33,483 bases of DNA, taken from IMG/VR virus record IMGVR_UViG_3300027805_000051, positions 1-33,483 of that record; one strand, written 5' to 3'. The stretch comes from a virus. Made by a program: the position numbers and the translations under genes. Positions within the stretch are counted from its first letter, which is position 1, and each line of letters begins with the position of its first letter. Shown here piece by piece: positions 18,093 to 24,499 of the stretch. The notes beneath the pieces were generated by a model, which saw only the letters and a program-made list of their open reading frames with translations, had not been told where the DNA came from and did not search any database.

Positions 18093-18167
18093 TGGTGGAG
18101 TCGTCCCAGTTTCGCACCGGGTGTCATTCCCTTGTCGGGCTGCGTGTCCTACCACACCGCCGACTCC
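18093..18167 (-). ncRNA. tRNA-like cloverleaf element ending in CCA (not a canonical tRNA)
   Basis: On the minus strand a 75-base segment begins GGAGTCG and ends CGACTCC-A-CCA, giving a perfect 7-bp acceptor-like stem, a discriminator base and CCA. Inside are a D-like arm (GTGT/ACAC, loop GGTAGG), a weak 3-bp middle arm (CCC/GGG) and a T-like arm (CCCGG/CTGGG, loop TGCGAAA). It deviates from a tRNA: there is no proper 5-bp anticodon stem, no U33, one extra base before the acceptor strand, and G at position 55. It lies in the 290-base gene-free stretch 17987-18276, which also holds a 6-bp hairpin (ACCTCG/CGAGGT, about 18170-18187). A degenerate tRNA, a tRNA-like RNA or chance are all possible. 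Confidence 0.3.
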
Positions 18168-18276
18168 ATACCTCGTCTTTCCGAGGTGCCAGTCATATCA
18201 GCCGGGGGAGACGTGCCATGCACTGCCGGCCTATAACCGCCGCTGTTGCCCACCTGCGGCTGGGGTGATTGCAGTA

Positions 18277-18933
18277 CTACCTATGTTCACATGCCTCGAT
18301 TGTCAGCGGACAGAATCGACACAGAGGGGAGGGCGTAGCTCCCCAAGCACCATGCTCTACCGCTGACTGAATCATACTAGCGCGTCCGGCCCACTTTGAC
18401 CAGATGTTCGGGAGGTCTGCGCGATAAAATTCAGACAGCACCACCTTCTGCGCCACCACGAAGATCAGAATGCCCGATACGCGCTGCACTTCCGGGTAGT
18501 GGGACATCACCATCGCAGCCATCAGCTCGAGCTGGTCGGGGTCGGCAAAGCGCGCAGACTTCCCGGTCTTGTAGTCGGCTACCCGGGCTCGGGTTTTGTT
18601 GACCGCCAAGAAGTCGGGCACGCCTCGGAACCATACATCCTTGTCGAAAAAGTCACACGGCGTGAAGTCTGCACGCACAGCCAAACGATGCTCGCACAGT
18701 ACACTACCTCGTACCTTCTTGAGCGGTGCGATGAACACCTCAAACATCTTGAACTGCGCCGGGAGGGGCTTGTCGTCCCGGATATATTCTTCAAACGCTT
18801 TATGCACAGCGGTGCCGTATAACGTTGCTTCTGTTTCTTGAGACCTGAACTTCTTGAGGATGCGAACTTCGTGATAACGCCGAGCACACCCCTCAAAATC
18901 TTTGATTGCAGAGTACGAGTGCGCGAGTGCCAT
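18277..18933 (-). CDS. Cas4/RecB-like PD-(D/E)XK nuclease with likely Fe-S cluster
   Basis: The 218-residue product shows the RecB/Cas4 nuclease core: H44 region, GVPD with D107, and DYK at 120-122 within ADYKTGKS, then Q134. Four cysteines are placed as in iron-sulphur members of the family: C16 near the N-terminus and C205, C208 and C215 at the C-terminus. It probably resects or processes DNA ends in replication-linked recombination. It follows the polymerase C-terminal gene by 31 bases, and its ribosome site (AAGGAA) sits inside a hairpin at 18935-18957, so its translation may be controlled. Confidence 0.85.
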   Translation of the reverse strand: MALAHSYSAIKDFEGCARRYHEVRILKKFRSQETEATLYGTAVHKAFEEYIRDDKPLPAQFKMFEVFIAPLKKVRGSVLCEHRLAVRADFTPCDFFDKDVWFRGVPDFLAVNKTRARVADYKTGKSARFADPDQLELMAAMVMSHYPEVQRVSGILIFVVAQKVVLSEFYRADLPNIWSKWAGRASMIQSAVEHGAWGATPSPLCRFCPLTIEACEHR

Positions 18934-18934
18934 G

Positions 18935-18957
18935 TGGGTTCCTTAGTATGGAACCCA
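18935..18957 (-). promoter_or_regulatory. hairpin covering the ribosome-binding site of the Cas4-like gene
   Basis: The minus-strand RNA arms TGGGTTCC and GGAACCCA form an 8-bp stem with a 7-base loop directly before the ATG at 18933. The AAGGAA ribosome site lies across the loop and the stem. This could lower translation of the nuclease relative to the polymerase or serve as a processing site (inference). Confidence 0.4.
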
Positions 18958-18964
18958 GTTTACC

Positions 18965-19915
18965 CTAACAATCACCGTACGAGTCGCCGTATCCAGCCTC
19001 GCATGCGAGCGGCAATCCAACCGCCCATTTGGGGTTCCACGACATGCACTCGACGACATACGCCATCGCGGTTTCTGCCTCGTCTTTAGGTGCGATACAG
19101 ATCACCGAGTCGTGTACAGTTAACACCACGGGATAACGCTTGCGGATGCGCAGCAGCTGTTCGGCCACCACGCAGCGAGCGATAGCCTGCGTAAAATTCT
19201 CGACGCAAAGGCCGCCGTATACGCGGGTGGGCAGGCCCTTGGTGGTGTAGCGCCATTCGGGCTTCTTGTCGTCGTTGTATTCCCGACGCAGGCCGGGGTA
19301 CTGGATGTGCAGGCCGCTGGGTAGGGTAAGCCCCTTGCCGGGCTCGACACGCACCAGACCGGGCACATCGACCACCATAGACTGACCGTTGTGCAGGGCT
19401 TGGATGGCTTGGTTGGCTTTGTCCCAGAGATACGGGATGCAGCTGTAGGTGTTGCGGTATGCGTTGATGATGCGCTTGGCTTCTGACTCCGGCACGTTGA
19501 CATTTGCCATCGACTTGAGAAACGCCTTGAGCTTGCCGTGCCCTACCCCGTAGCCTGCACCGAGCACTACCACCTTGCCGACCTGTCGCTGAGTTTTGTC
19601 GATCTGGTCGGGGGCTATGCCGTAGATGTGGCTGGCCATAATCTTGTATACGTCCTGCTTGTCACGGAAGGCTTGCACGAGGTCATGCTGACCAGCCAGC
19701 CACGCCAAACACCGGGCCTCGATTTGGGCGGAGTCGCAGTCGATCACAACGTGGCCGGGTGGGGCCTTGATCGCGCGCTTGAGTGCCTTGGCATACGGGC
19801 CACGAGACGGCAGGTTTTGAAGGTTTACTTGGTCCGAGTTATGCACGAGCTTGCCATTAGCCACAAACCGATGACGCGGGCCGCAGTTAAGGATGTCATA
19901 CACTGGTACGAGCAT
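18965..19915 (-). CDS. C-terminal intein half plus polymerase domain of family A DNA polymerase (split gene)
   Basis: The 316-residue product starts with a 26-residue C-intein (VYDILNCGPRHRF, then KLVHN) and then the C-extein, beginning S27-DQVNLQNLPSRG. The polymerase palm follows: motif A DSAQIEAR (D61, E66), motif B R110-x3-K114 to YG (122-123), and motif C VHDS (H268, D269; Ser where most have Glu). Its own ATG at 19915 is preceded by GAGAGAAAAG and overlaps the HNH gene by 20 bases. With the gene at 20536-21870 it would rebuild one polymerase by protein trans-splicing (inferred from junction residues). On its own it lacks the exonuclease and the first part of the polymerase domain. Confidence 0.9.
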   Translation of the reverse strand: MLVPVYDILNCGPRHRFVANGKLVHNSDQVNLQNLPSRGPYAKALKRAIKAPPGHVVIDCDSAQIEARCLAWLAGQHDLVQAFRDKQDVYKIMASHIYGIAPDQIDKTQRQVGKVVVLGAGYGVGHGKLKAFLKSMANVNVPESEAKRIINAYRNTYSCIPYLWDKANQAIQALHNGQSMVVDVPGLVRVEPGKGLTLPSGLHIQYPGLRREYNDDKKPEWRYTTKGLPTRVYGGLCVENFTQAIARCVVAEQLLRIRKRYPVVLTVHDSVICIAPKDEAETAMAYVVECMSWNPKWAVGLPLACEAGYGDSYGDC

Positions 19916-20853
19916 ACTTTTCTCTCTGAATTATTTGTTCGTCAGTTGCGCCTTGTTTGATCCAGGCCCGCAATGTTTCATACGTCAGATCAGGGCGCAA
20001 GGTATGTAGGGCCCGAATGCGCTCGCCGTTGGCAGTTCGTTTGTATGCCCGCTTATTTCTAGCTTGTTCGGATCGGGTAGCCCAACGAAGATTCCCCGGC
20101 TCGTAGTGGCGCATGTTGTCGATGCGATCAAGACTATAAGATGCGGACGGACGCGGGCCTAAATTTAATAGAACCCACTCTGCAAACGCACGCATGGTTG
20201 GAAACCTAAACTCGATACCGCGACCGCCGTAATTTGCATAATGCGCGCAATTAGGATTGGTGCACCGCTGCTTAGCTCCGACTCCTAGCCTACGCACAAT
20301 AGCTACCGCATCCCCAAACTTGAGCCGCAATGGGTCGGCTTTAGCTTTGGCCCCGACTGCAACCGCAGCGGCGTAAGACGCTACTTTTGCCATAGCTATT
20401 CTCTTGTCTTGCGGCAACCGTTGCATTTTTAAGCGTGCGGCGCATGACCTACAGCAATTACTTTTTCCGGCTAATACCTCTCGCACGCGCACCTCGCGTT
20501 CGACGCCGCAGCGGCATCGGCACAGCAGCTTGTGCTTAGTCGAGATGTGCAGATCGCCTAGCGGCGTCCACATCGTCCTCGACAGGGCTTCGCGCAACCG
20601 TAAGGCGATGGCCGCCCTGCATTGCGTCTCGTAAGCTAATCTCGCCGACGTCTGTGAATACGACATGTTCTGGGGTTCCTGTTACGCCATCCCACTCGAC
20701 TACTTCTTGAAAGCCGCTAAACTTCACCCCTTCATGGGCAACAAAGGCTTCTCCATCCCATACAAGATCATCAAGCAGAACATCGACGATCCGTTTAGTA
20801 ACCACACCCCGCTGCGAATCATACACTAACACCTGAGTATCGGCCACTAAGCA
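19838..20853 (-). mobile_element. split intein with embedded HNH gene (fractured-gene homing element)
   Basis: The element runs from Cys1 of the N-intein (codon 20851-20853) to the terminal Asn of the C-intein (codon 19838-19840). N-intein: 105 codons ending at a TAA at 20536. Middle: the HNH gene in a second frame. C-intein: 26 codons in a third frame with its own start. Removing the element joins TGRFSG to SDQVNLQNLP, the normal Pol I-family motif at the primer-binding site. This matches the fractured-gene arrangement known from phage and marine metagenomic genes. Confidence 0.88.
19896..20573 (-). CDS. free-standing HNH homing endonuclease lodged inside the split intein
   Basis: The 225-residue product starts MWTPLGDLHIS and has a CRCG...CRSC zinc-knuckle-like region. 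Its HNH core has RCTNPNCAHYANYGGRGI, then SLDRIDN and NLRWATRSEQARNKR. A C-terminal stretch with TYETLRAWIKQGATDEQI resembles a DNA-binding helical repeat. The frame is open to an earlier ATG at 20666, but I chose 20573: the conserved domain begins there, GAGG lies just upstream, and overlap with the polymerase gene is only 38 bases. It is in a different frame from both polymerase pieces. Proteins of this family are phage homing nucleases; homing into uninterrupted polymerase genes is the expected role here (inferred). Confidence 0.85.
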   Translation of the reverse strand: MWTPLGDLHISTKHKLLCRCRCGVEREVRVREVLAGKSNCCRSCAARLKMQRLPQDKRIAMAKVASYAAAVAVGAKAKADPLRLKFGDAVAIVRRLGVGAKQRCTNPNCAHYANYGGRGIEFRFPTMRAFAEWVLLNLGPRPSASYSLDRIDNMRHYEPGNLRWATRSEQARNKRAYKRTANGERIRALHTLRPDLTYETLRAWIKQGATDEQIIQREKYARTSV

Positions 20854-21870
20854 GCCGCTAAACCGGCCCGTGTGTGCGCCGTAGTAGCGCAGCGGCACCG
20901 GGAATGTGCCGCGGTCAGCCATCTCGATAAACCGTTCCGTGCGGGTCTCCTCCAGCGTGGTCTTGTTGCCGAGGCGCGCAGCGACCAGTGCCTGCACACG
21001 TACGTCCGGGTGCTCGGCCAATTCCTTGAACGCTTCGTCTGTCTTGGCGAACGCATACGCCGGCTTGCCCGTGGCCGGGCTGACCTTGGTGGGCGGCTCG
21101 ACGTCGAACTGCTCCAGAAGCTTGGCGAACTTGTCGTTCGACATGAGGAGCTTCTTGACGCCATCCATGCCGTCAGCCAGCAGGGTCTGTGCCGTCTCCG
21201 GGTCGGAGTAGTCCCCGATCAGGGTATCGCGTACGTCCTCGAGCAGCTTCTGCTTGTGGTCTTTAACCGCAGCGAGGTGGGCTACCAGCAGGTCTTTGTC
21301 GAGCATCAACTCGGGGTCGATAAACATGCGCAGCGTAGCGTCGATCAACCGCAGCTCCTGCTTCGGGAAGCCCATCGACAGGTAGTGCATGAACAGCTTG
21401 TGAGTAAGCTCCACGTCGTTGACGCAGTACGCGCCGTATCGAGCAAGCTCGTCGGCAGAGAAATCCATATAGCGCTTACCCAGCGCGTTGAGCACTTCAG
21501 TGCCCTTAACACCGACGCCGAGGCGAGTAGCTTGAGAAGCTAGGCTGTGGGATTTCTCATGGGGATACAAGGCGCGGGACATACCCAGGGTATCCGCCCA
21601 AGCCATCGGGGAAATGCCGTAGTGCCACTTGAGGATGGCACCGTCGAACGCTGTGTTCTGGCACACCACCATCTTGTCTGACCAGTCTATGCCGGCCAGC
21701 GCCGCAACAACTACGGGCTTGGGGTACCACTGCGTAGGGTTGTCGCCGATTTTGATCGCTACGCCGATTACTTCAAACCGCGGGTCACGTACGTAGGCTT
21801 CGGTTGTTATCTTGCTAAGGCTATATTCGCGGTCGTAGAAAGTTTCTAGGTCAATTACGAGTGGTATCAT
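20536..21870 (-). CDS. N-terminal part of family A DNA polymerase (3'-5' exonuclease) plus N-terminal intein half
   Basis: The 444-residue product has a DnaQ-like proofreading exonuclease: IDLET (D7, E9), NTAFD (D76) and YCVND (Y148, D152). The start of the polymerase domain follows, ending YYGAHTGRFSG at residue 339. It then continues as a Hint/intein N-terminal half of 105 residues beginning Cys340: CLVADTQVLV, VWDGEAFVAHEG, and a block B GTPEHVVFT with the TxxH signature. The extein sequence continues exactly at the Ser after the C-intein of the gene at 18965. The ATG is preceded not by a clear ribosome site but by a 15-bp palindrome (21877-21891). The proofreading motifs look intact. Confidence 0.9.
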   Translation of the reverse strand: MIPLVIDLETFYDREYSLSKITTEAYVRDPRFEVIGVAIKIGDNPTQWYPKPVVVAALAGIDWSDKMVVCQNTAFDGAILKWHYGISPMAWADTLGMSRALYPHEKSHSLASQATRLGVGVKGTEVLNALGKRYMDFSADELARYGAYCVNDVELTHKLFMHYLSMGFPKQELRLIDATLRMFIDPELMLDKDLLVAHLAAVKDHKQKLLEDVRDTLIGDYSDPETAQTLLADGMDGVKKLLMSNDKFAKLLEQFDVEPPTKVSPATGKPAYAFAKTDEAFKELAEHPDVRVQALVAARLGNKTTLEETRTERFIEMADRGTFPVPLRYYGAHTGRFSGCLVADTQVLVYDSQRGVVTKRIVDVLLDDLVWDGEAFVAHEGVKFSGFQEVVEWDGVTGTPEHVVFTDVGEISLRDAMQGGHRLTVARSPVEDDVDAARRSAHLD

Positions 21871-21876
21871 GGTCGG

Positions 21877-21891
21877 GTCTAAACGTTAGAC
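21877..21891. promoter_or_regulatory. GTCTAA-N3-TTAGAC palindrome before the polymerase gene
   Basis: GTCTAAACGTTAGAC has perfect 6-base arms. It lies 7 bases upstream of the polymerase ATG, where a ribosome site would be expected, and 3 bases from the divergent tRNA gene. It is one of six related sites in the right arm, so a shared operator or RNA hairpin is likely. Confidence 0.6.
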
Positions 21892-21893
21892 TT

Positions 21894-21970
21894 GCTGGCG
21901 TAGCTCAGTTTGGTAGAGCCCTCGATTTGTAATCGAGTGGTCGTGGGTTCGATTCCTACCGCCAGCACCA
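21894..21970 (+). tRNA. tRNA-Thr (anticodon UGU)
   Basis: A canonical cloverleaf of 77 bases: acceptor GCTGGCG/CGCCAGC, D-arm GCTC/GAGC, anticodon stem CTCGA/TCGAG with loop TTTGTAA (anticodon TGT at 21928-21930), T-arm GTGGG/CCTAC with loop TTCGATT, and an encoded ACCA end. It is the only gene of the right arm on the + strand, squeezed between the polymerase and VRR-NUC genes. It reads ACA codons and could supplement or replace the host tRNA during infection. Confidence 0.97.
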
Positions 21971-22029
21971 CCTTCTGCCGTTGCTTTTCGGAACGCCACT
22001 TCTCTCGGTCTTGCACGATCTTGGCTTCC

Positions 22030-22371
22030 TCAGCACTCGGCTCCAGGGTCTGTAATTGGCCGGTCAAAATCGCGCCAATTAGATCGCGCGTTTTCGAAGT
22101 CATCCAGTAGCTCCACGTTGGTCTCGTTGATAACGAACGCCAGCCCGCCTGCGGCTTCGATCTTCTCAAGGTTGCGCAGTTGCAACTGCGTGGGCTTACC
22201 CTTGCCGGCCTTACACTCGATGCCGACGAAGCGGCCACGATAGCACGCCAAAATGTCAGGGGTGCCGTTGTTTGCGTAGGCACCCCCGATGTAGTTCACA
22301 GCATACGCACCGGCTGTCTTGAGCCGAGCGTGCACACGTGCTTTAACCTTGGCTTCAGGCGTTGCGGCCAT
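22030..22371 (-). CDS. VRR-NUC domain nuclease
   Basis: The 113-residue product is a single VRR-NUC (PD-(D/E)XK-like) domain: NNGTPDIL with D39, VGIECKAGKGKPT with E52 and K54, then QLQLRNLEKIEAAGGLAFVI. Phage stand-alone VRR-NUC proteins act on branched or flap DNA, for example as Holliday-junction resolvases, so recombination or replication intermediates are the likely substrate. The gene overlaps the DUF3310 gene by 17 bases. It is followed by a 159-base gap holding the opposite-strand tRNA and the palindrome, then the polymerase gene. Confidence 0.88.
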   Translation of the reverse strand: MAATPEAKVKARVHARLKTAGAYAVNYIGGAYANNGTPDILACYRGRFVGIECKAGKGKPTQLQLRNLEKIEAAGGLAFVINETNVELLDDFENARSNWRDFDRPITDPGAEC

Positions 22372-22729
22372 GTTCCATCTCGATCAGTTTGTCCAAGTAG
22401 TGCCGGGCCTTCTCCAAGTCTTTGATGCCATCCTTGGCACGGAAGCGCATCAGGTACTTCAGCGCGTTGCCGTCGAAGAAACCCATCTTGTTGCGGTCGA
22501 TCACTTCCCACGGCTGAATCTCCAGCGAGATGTAGTGCTTGCCGCCAACCTGACGCGTGTCGACCGAAGGCAGGGTGGTGGTCAGGGGGGCTTCCACAGC
22601 GGGGGCCTGCATCTTGCTGCGCGCTGCGTAAACGGTGACGCGAGAGACCCCGAGCTTTTCAGAAACTTCCGCTACGGTCATGTTCGGTTTGCGCTTCAGA
22701 AGGTTTTGAATCTGTTGTGTCTTTGTCAT
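22355..22729 (-). CDS. HTH + DUF3310 protein
   Basis: The 124-residue product has an N-terminal helix-turn-helix-like segment, MTVAEVSEKLGVSRVTVYAAR (about residues 17-37), and a short linker. A DUF3310 domain spans about residues 62-118, with GGKHYISLEIQPWEVID, GNALKYLMRF and DLEKARHYLDKLIE. DUF3310 proteins are common in phages and often labelled as nucleotide-kinase-like, but no nucleotide-binding loop is seen here. The HTH fusion suggests DNA binding. An unusual 50-codon gene overlaps its 5' end by 71 bases in another frame. Confidence 0.8.
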   Translation of the reverse strand: MTKTQQIQNLLKRKPNMTVAEVSEKLGVSRVTVYAARSKMQAPAVEAPLTTTLPSVDTRQVGGKHYISLEIQPWEVIDRNKMGFFDGNALKYLMRFRAKDGIKDLEKARHYLDKLIEMEHGRNA

Positions 22730-22811
22730 GCTTGGTACCTGCTAGAAAATTGAACTCTTTGAGTAGCTTGGTAACGTGCGCTTCGATAGCTGCCAAATCG
22801 TCTGGGGTCAT
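22659..22811 (-). CDS. 50-codon ORF overlapping the DUF3310 gene
   Basis: The product starts MTPDDLAAIEAHVTKLLKEF, an amphipathic helix, and ends in a polar tail. It begins 2 bases after the stop of the previous gene with GAGG upstream, so translational coupling is plausible. Its last 71 bases are read in a different frame from the start of the DUF3310 gene. It resembles nothing I recognise. It may be a real short gene or a leader for DUF3310. Confidence 0.45.
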   Translation of the reverse strand: MTPDDLAAIEAHVTKLLKEFNFLAGTKHDKDTTDSKPSEAQTEHDRSGSF

Positions 22812-22813
22812 GC

Positions 22814-23008
22814 CTAAGCCTCAAATGTTGGAAGTGGTGCCCAGTGTGTCCAGTAAGGGTCGCTACGCTTGTATATACCGTACGTAGCACAGCCCATGCG
22901 CTTGTTGATAAGTTGAACTTTTTGCCCGACAGGACATTCGGAAATAGGCAGCCAAAAGTAATCCGAGTCGACTGCCGCCGTCCCGTCGGAGCTTCGTTTA
23001 ACAGTCAT
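22814..23008 (-). CDS. small phage protein, WLPI...WAPLPTF type
   Basis: The 64-residue product has conserved Trp-rich patches at both ends: FWLPISECPVGQKVQLI and then PYWTHWAPLPTF. This spacing is familiar from DUF551-like small phage proteins of unknown function. The fold is probably one small beta-sheet domain. It begins 1 base after the upstream membrane-protein gene ends. Confidence 0.65.
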   Translation of the reverse strand: MTVKRSSDGTAAVDSDYFWLPISECPVGQKVQLINKRMGCATYGIYKRSDPYWTHWAPLPTFEA

Positions 23009-23009
23009 G

Positions 23010-23573
23010 CTATCGCTTGAGGAGTTGGTAAATCTGTTCAGTGCTGAGGTGGAACGTGTCGATAGGCGAGAAGTTATCGAGATTTACCCGGAAGGTTTTC
23101 AAGTCTAAGTTGCGCAGGTCTAGTGTACGTTCGCCGTTAATCAACGATAGCTCACGAGTAAGTAACTTGGCCTGCTCGGCTTGGTGGTACTCCAAGCCAT
23201 GCGCGCGTGATAAACACACTAACATAACGCCGAGAAACACCAACGGCGGCACGACACCCACCGGCCCCAGCAGGGGAGCGAATCCTATCGCCGCTATTGT
23301 GGCATAGACGCACAAATGCGCAATAGTTTTGAGCCGCTTAACCTCTTTGGATGCTCGCGGCACGATCTTGATGTTAAGCCGCGCTGGCGGTGGTGCAGGC
23401 CGAGGCGGCTCAGGAGGACTTAGCCTCATCAAATGCTCCAGCCGCTGTGCGTCACGACTCGGAATGATTCGATGCGCTTCCAAGTTTTCGGCAAAGGTAA
23501 CGCGTCTTTCGTGACTTCTTGCCGGGGTAGCATCTAACAACCGCACTTGTTCAAAATTCCGTTCGACGCGCAT
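23010..23573 (-). CDS. two-helix membrane protein, function unknown
   Basis: The 187-residue product has a charged N-terminal region (about 1-80) with a proline-rich stretch. A hydrophobic hairpin follows: one segment around 84-102 (HLCVYATIAAIGFAPLL), a GPVG turn, and one around 106-124 (PLVFLGVMLVCL). The C-terminal tail of about 60 residues is rich in DLRNLDLK-type motifs. No signal peptide is visible. It lies 3 bases after another two-helix membrane gene, so the pair may act together at the inner membrane. Holin or superinfection-exclusion roles are possible but unsupported by any motif. Confidence 0.6.
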   Translation of the reverse strand: MRVERNFEQVRLLDATPARSHERRVTFAENLEAHRIIPSRDAQRLEHLMRLSPPEPPRPAPPPARLNIKIVPRASKEVKRLKTIAHLCVYATIAAIGFAPLLGPVGVVPPLVFLGVMLVCLSRAHGLEYHQAEQAKLLTRELSLINGERTLDLRNLDLKTFRVNLDNFSPIDTFHLSTEQIYQLLKR

Positions 23574-23576
23574 GGC

Positions 23577-23969
23577 TTATTTCATCCGGTTAGCAATCTT
23601 GTGAAGCGCAATAGCCAGCAACAACATGCCCGCTGCCAACCCACCACCTATCGGCCCTGTGGCTAGAGCCGAGATAGCCAGCGGCACCACAGAGAAGCCC
23701 GCCAACACCGACAGCCCCAGCACCCAGCGTTTAGCTTTGCTTGCGATTACAGGCTCGACTTTTTCCCTGATAATCGGCAGCTCACGAATACGCGGATTGA
23801 CCGGCTTGTTTGATGATAGTGCTCGTTGCATTGCAACGGCATGTGCCGGCAACGACTTGTTGATGTCGATAATCCACTGCCCGTGGTCAACAGCCTTGGC
23901 CTCTGTGGCCAATGGTGCCGGGTCATTCGATGCTACCGACGTAGCTATAGATATGCGCTGCAACTTCAT
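23577..23969 (-). CDS. two-helix membrane protein, function unknown
   Basis: The 130-residue product has a polar N-terminal 80 residues and then two hydrophobic segments (about 83-101 and 106-123) around ATGPIGGG. It ends in a short basic tail, HKIANRMK. The layout resembles the next gene (polar N-terminus, Lys/Arg, helix, GP[VI]G turn, helix), so the two could be distant paralogues. The ribosome site GGGAGAAG is good. The hairpin topology would fit a small holin-like or membrane-exclusion protein, but this is only a structural resemblance. Confidence 0.6.
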   Translation of the reverse strand: MKLQRISIATSVASNDPAPLATEAKAVDHGQWIIDINKSLPAHAVAMQRALSSNKPVNPRIRELPIIREKVEPVIASKAKRWVLGLSVLAGFSVVPLAISALATGPIGGGLAAGMLLLAIALHKIANRMK

Positions 23970-23984
23970 TTCACTTCTCCCTGA

Positions 23985-24224
23985 TTAATAGGTCTCACCT
24001 CTTGCGCGTATTGCTTCGGCACATGCGTCGGCATAACAGCCTTCCCACCCGTCTTCAATTTTCCTTTGGTCACACACCTGAGCACACGCTTCTCTCTCAG
24101 CAGCCACAGCCTTTGCAATCGCTACATCGGCATCCCACGGCAGCGGTGCCCCGGCTAGCCTGTAAGCCTCGTGTCTCCACAGTGCAGCACGCTGCTTGTG
24201 GTATTCGCAGTCAGGGCAGGTCAT
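23985..24224 (-). CDS. small phage protein with CPDC motif
   Basis: The 79-residue product starts MTCPDCEYHKQRAALWRHEA and contains AVAAEREACAQVCD and GCYADACAEAIRAR, a Cys/Ala pattern common in small proteins of betaproteobacterial phages and prophages. The cysteines may bind zinc. I chose the ATG at 24224 rather than 24269: it overlaps the upstream stop as ATGA and has GGGAG at good distance. It is the last of a long run of 4-base overlaps. Confidence 0.6.
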   Translation of the reverse strand: MTCPDCEYHKQRAALWRHEAYRLAGAPLPWDADVAIAKAVAAEREACAQVCDQRKIEDGWEGCYADACAEAIRARGETY

Positions 24225-24499
24225 TTCATTTTCTCCCGTCGTTTCGCAGCAATCTGATTTTCTTGCCACGCCGAATACAAATCATCAACGGTTTTGAACT
24301 CGCGCTTGTCGCCATCAATGAACCATGCGGTTTCTCCATCTTTCCAGCCCGAATAAATATCGCCCCGGACTTTGCGCTTGGTGTGCACTTCCATTTGCAA
24401 GCCGTGTTCATTGTTTCGATACATCCGTTGTGCGCCATCATCGGCATTCAAGCCGCATACATACTTGAATGGCAGCGATTTGAATTCCTCAAGCGTCAT
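24221..24499 (-). CDS. small phage protein of unknown function
   Basis: The 92-residue product starts MTLEEFKSLPFKYVCGL and contains GDIYSGWKDGETAWFIDGD, then a helical FKTVDDLYSAWQENQ and a basic end. It appears to be a small alpha/beta domain with no catalytic motif. It overlaps both neighbours by 4 bases (ATGA). Confidence 0.6.
   Translation of the reverse strand: MTLEEFKSLPFKYVCGLNADDGAQRMYRNNEHGLQMEVHTKRKVRGDIYSGWKDGETAWFIDGDKREFKTVDDLYSAWQENQIAAKRREKMK

Noticed and set aside
18093-18167. Canonical tRNA gene
   Set aside because: Acceptor end and CCA fit, but the anticodon arm, U33 and T-loop consensus do not; kept only as a tRNA-like element.
18965-21870. Polymerase gene broken by sequencing frameshifts
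   Set aside because: The three pieces lie in three frames and the HNH and C-half genes each have plausible starts and ribosome sites. The N-half, HNH and C-half are each complete in domain terms, so errors are an unlikely explanation though not excluded.
21910-22110. Open frame of 66 codons on the + strand within the tRNA
   Set aside because: RVVVGSIPTAS is the usual artefact of translating a tRNA sense strand; no ribosome site is present.
21879-22283. Open frame of 134 codons on the - strand across the tRNA
   Set aside because: Its C-terminal part (VGIEPTTTRLQIEG) is the standard translation of the antisense of a tRNA, and the rest lies out of frame in the VRR-NUC gene.
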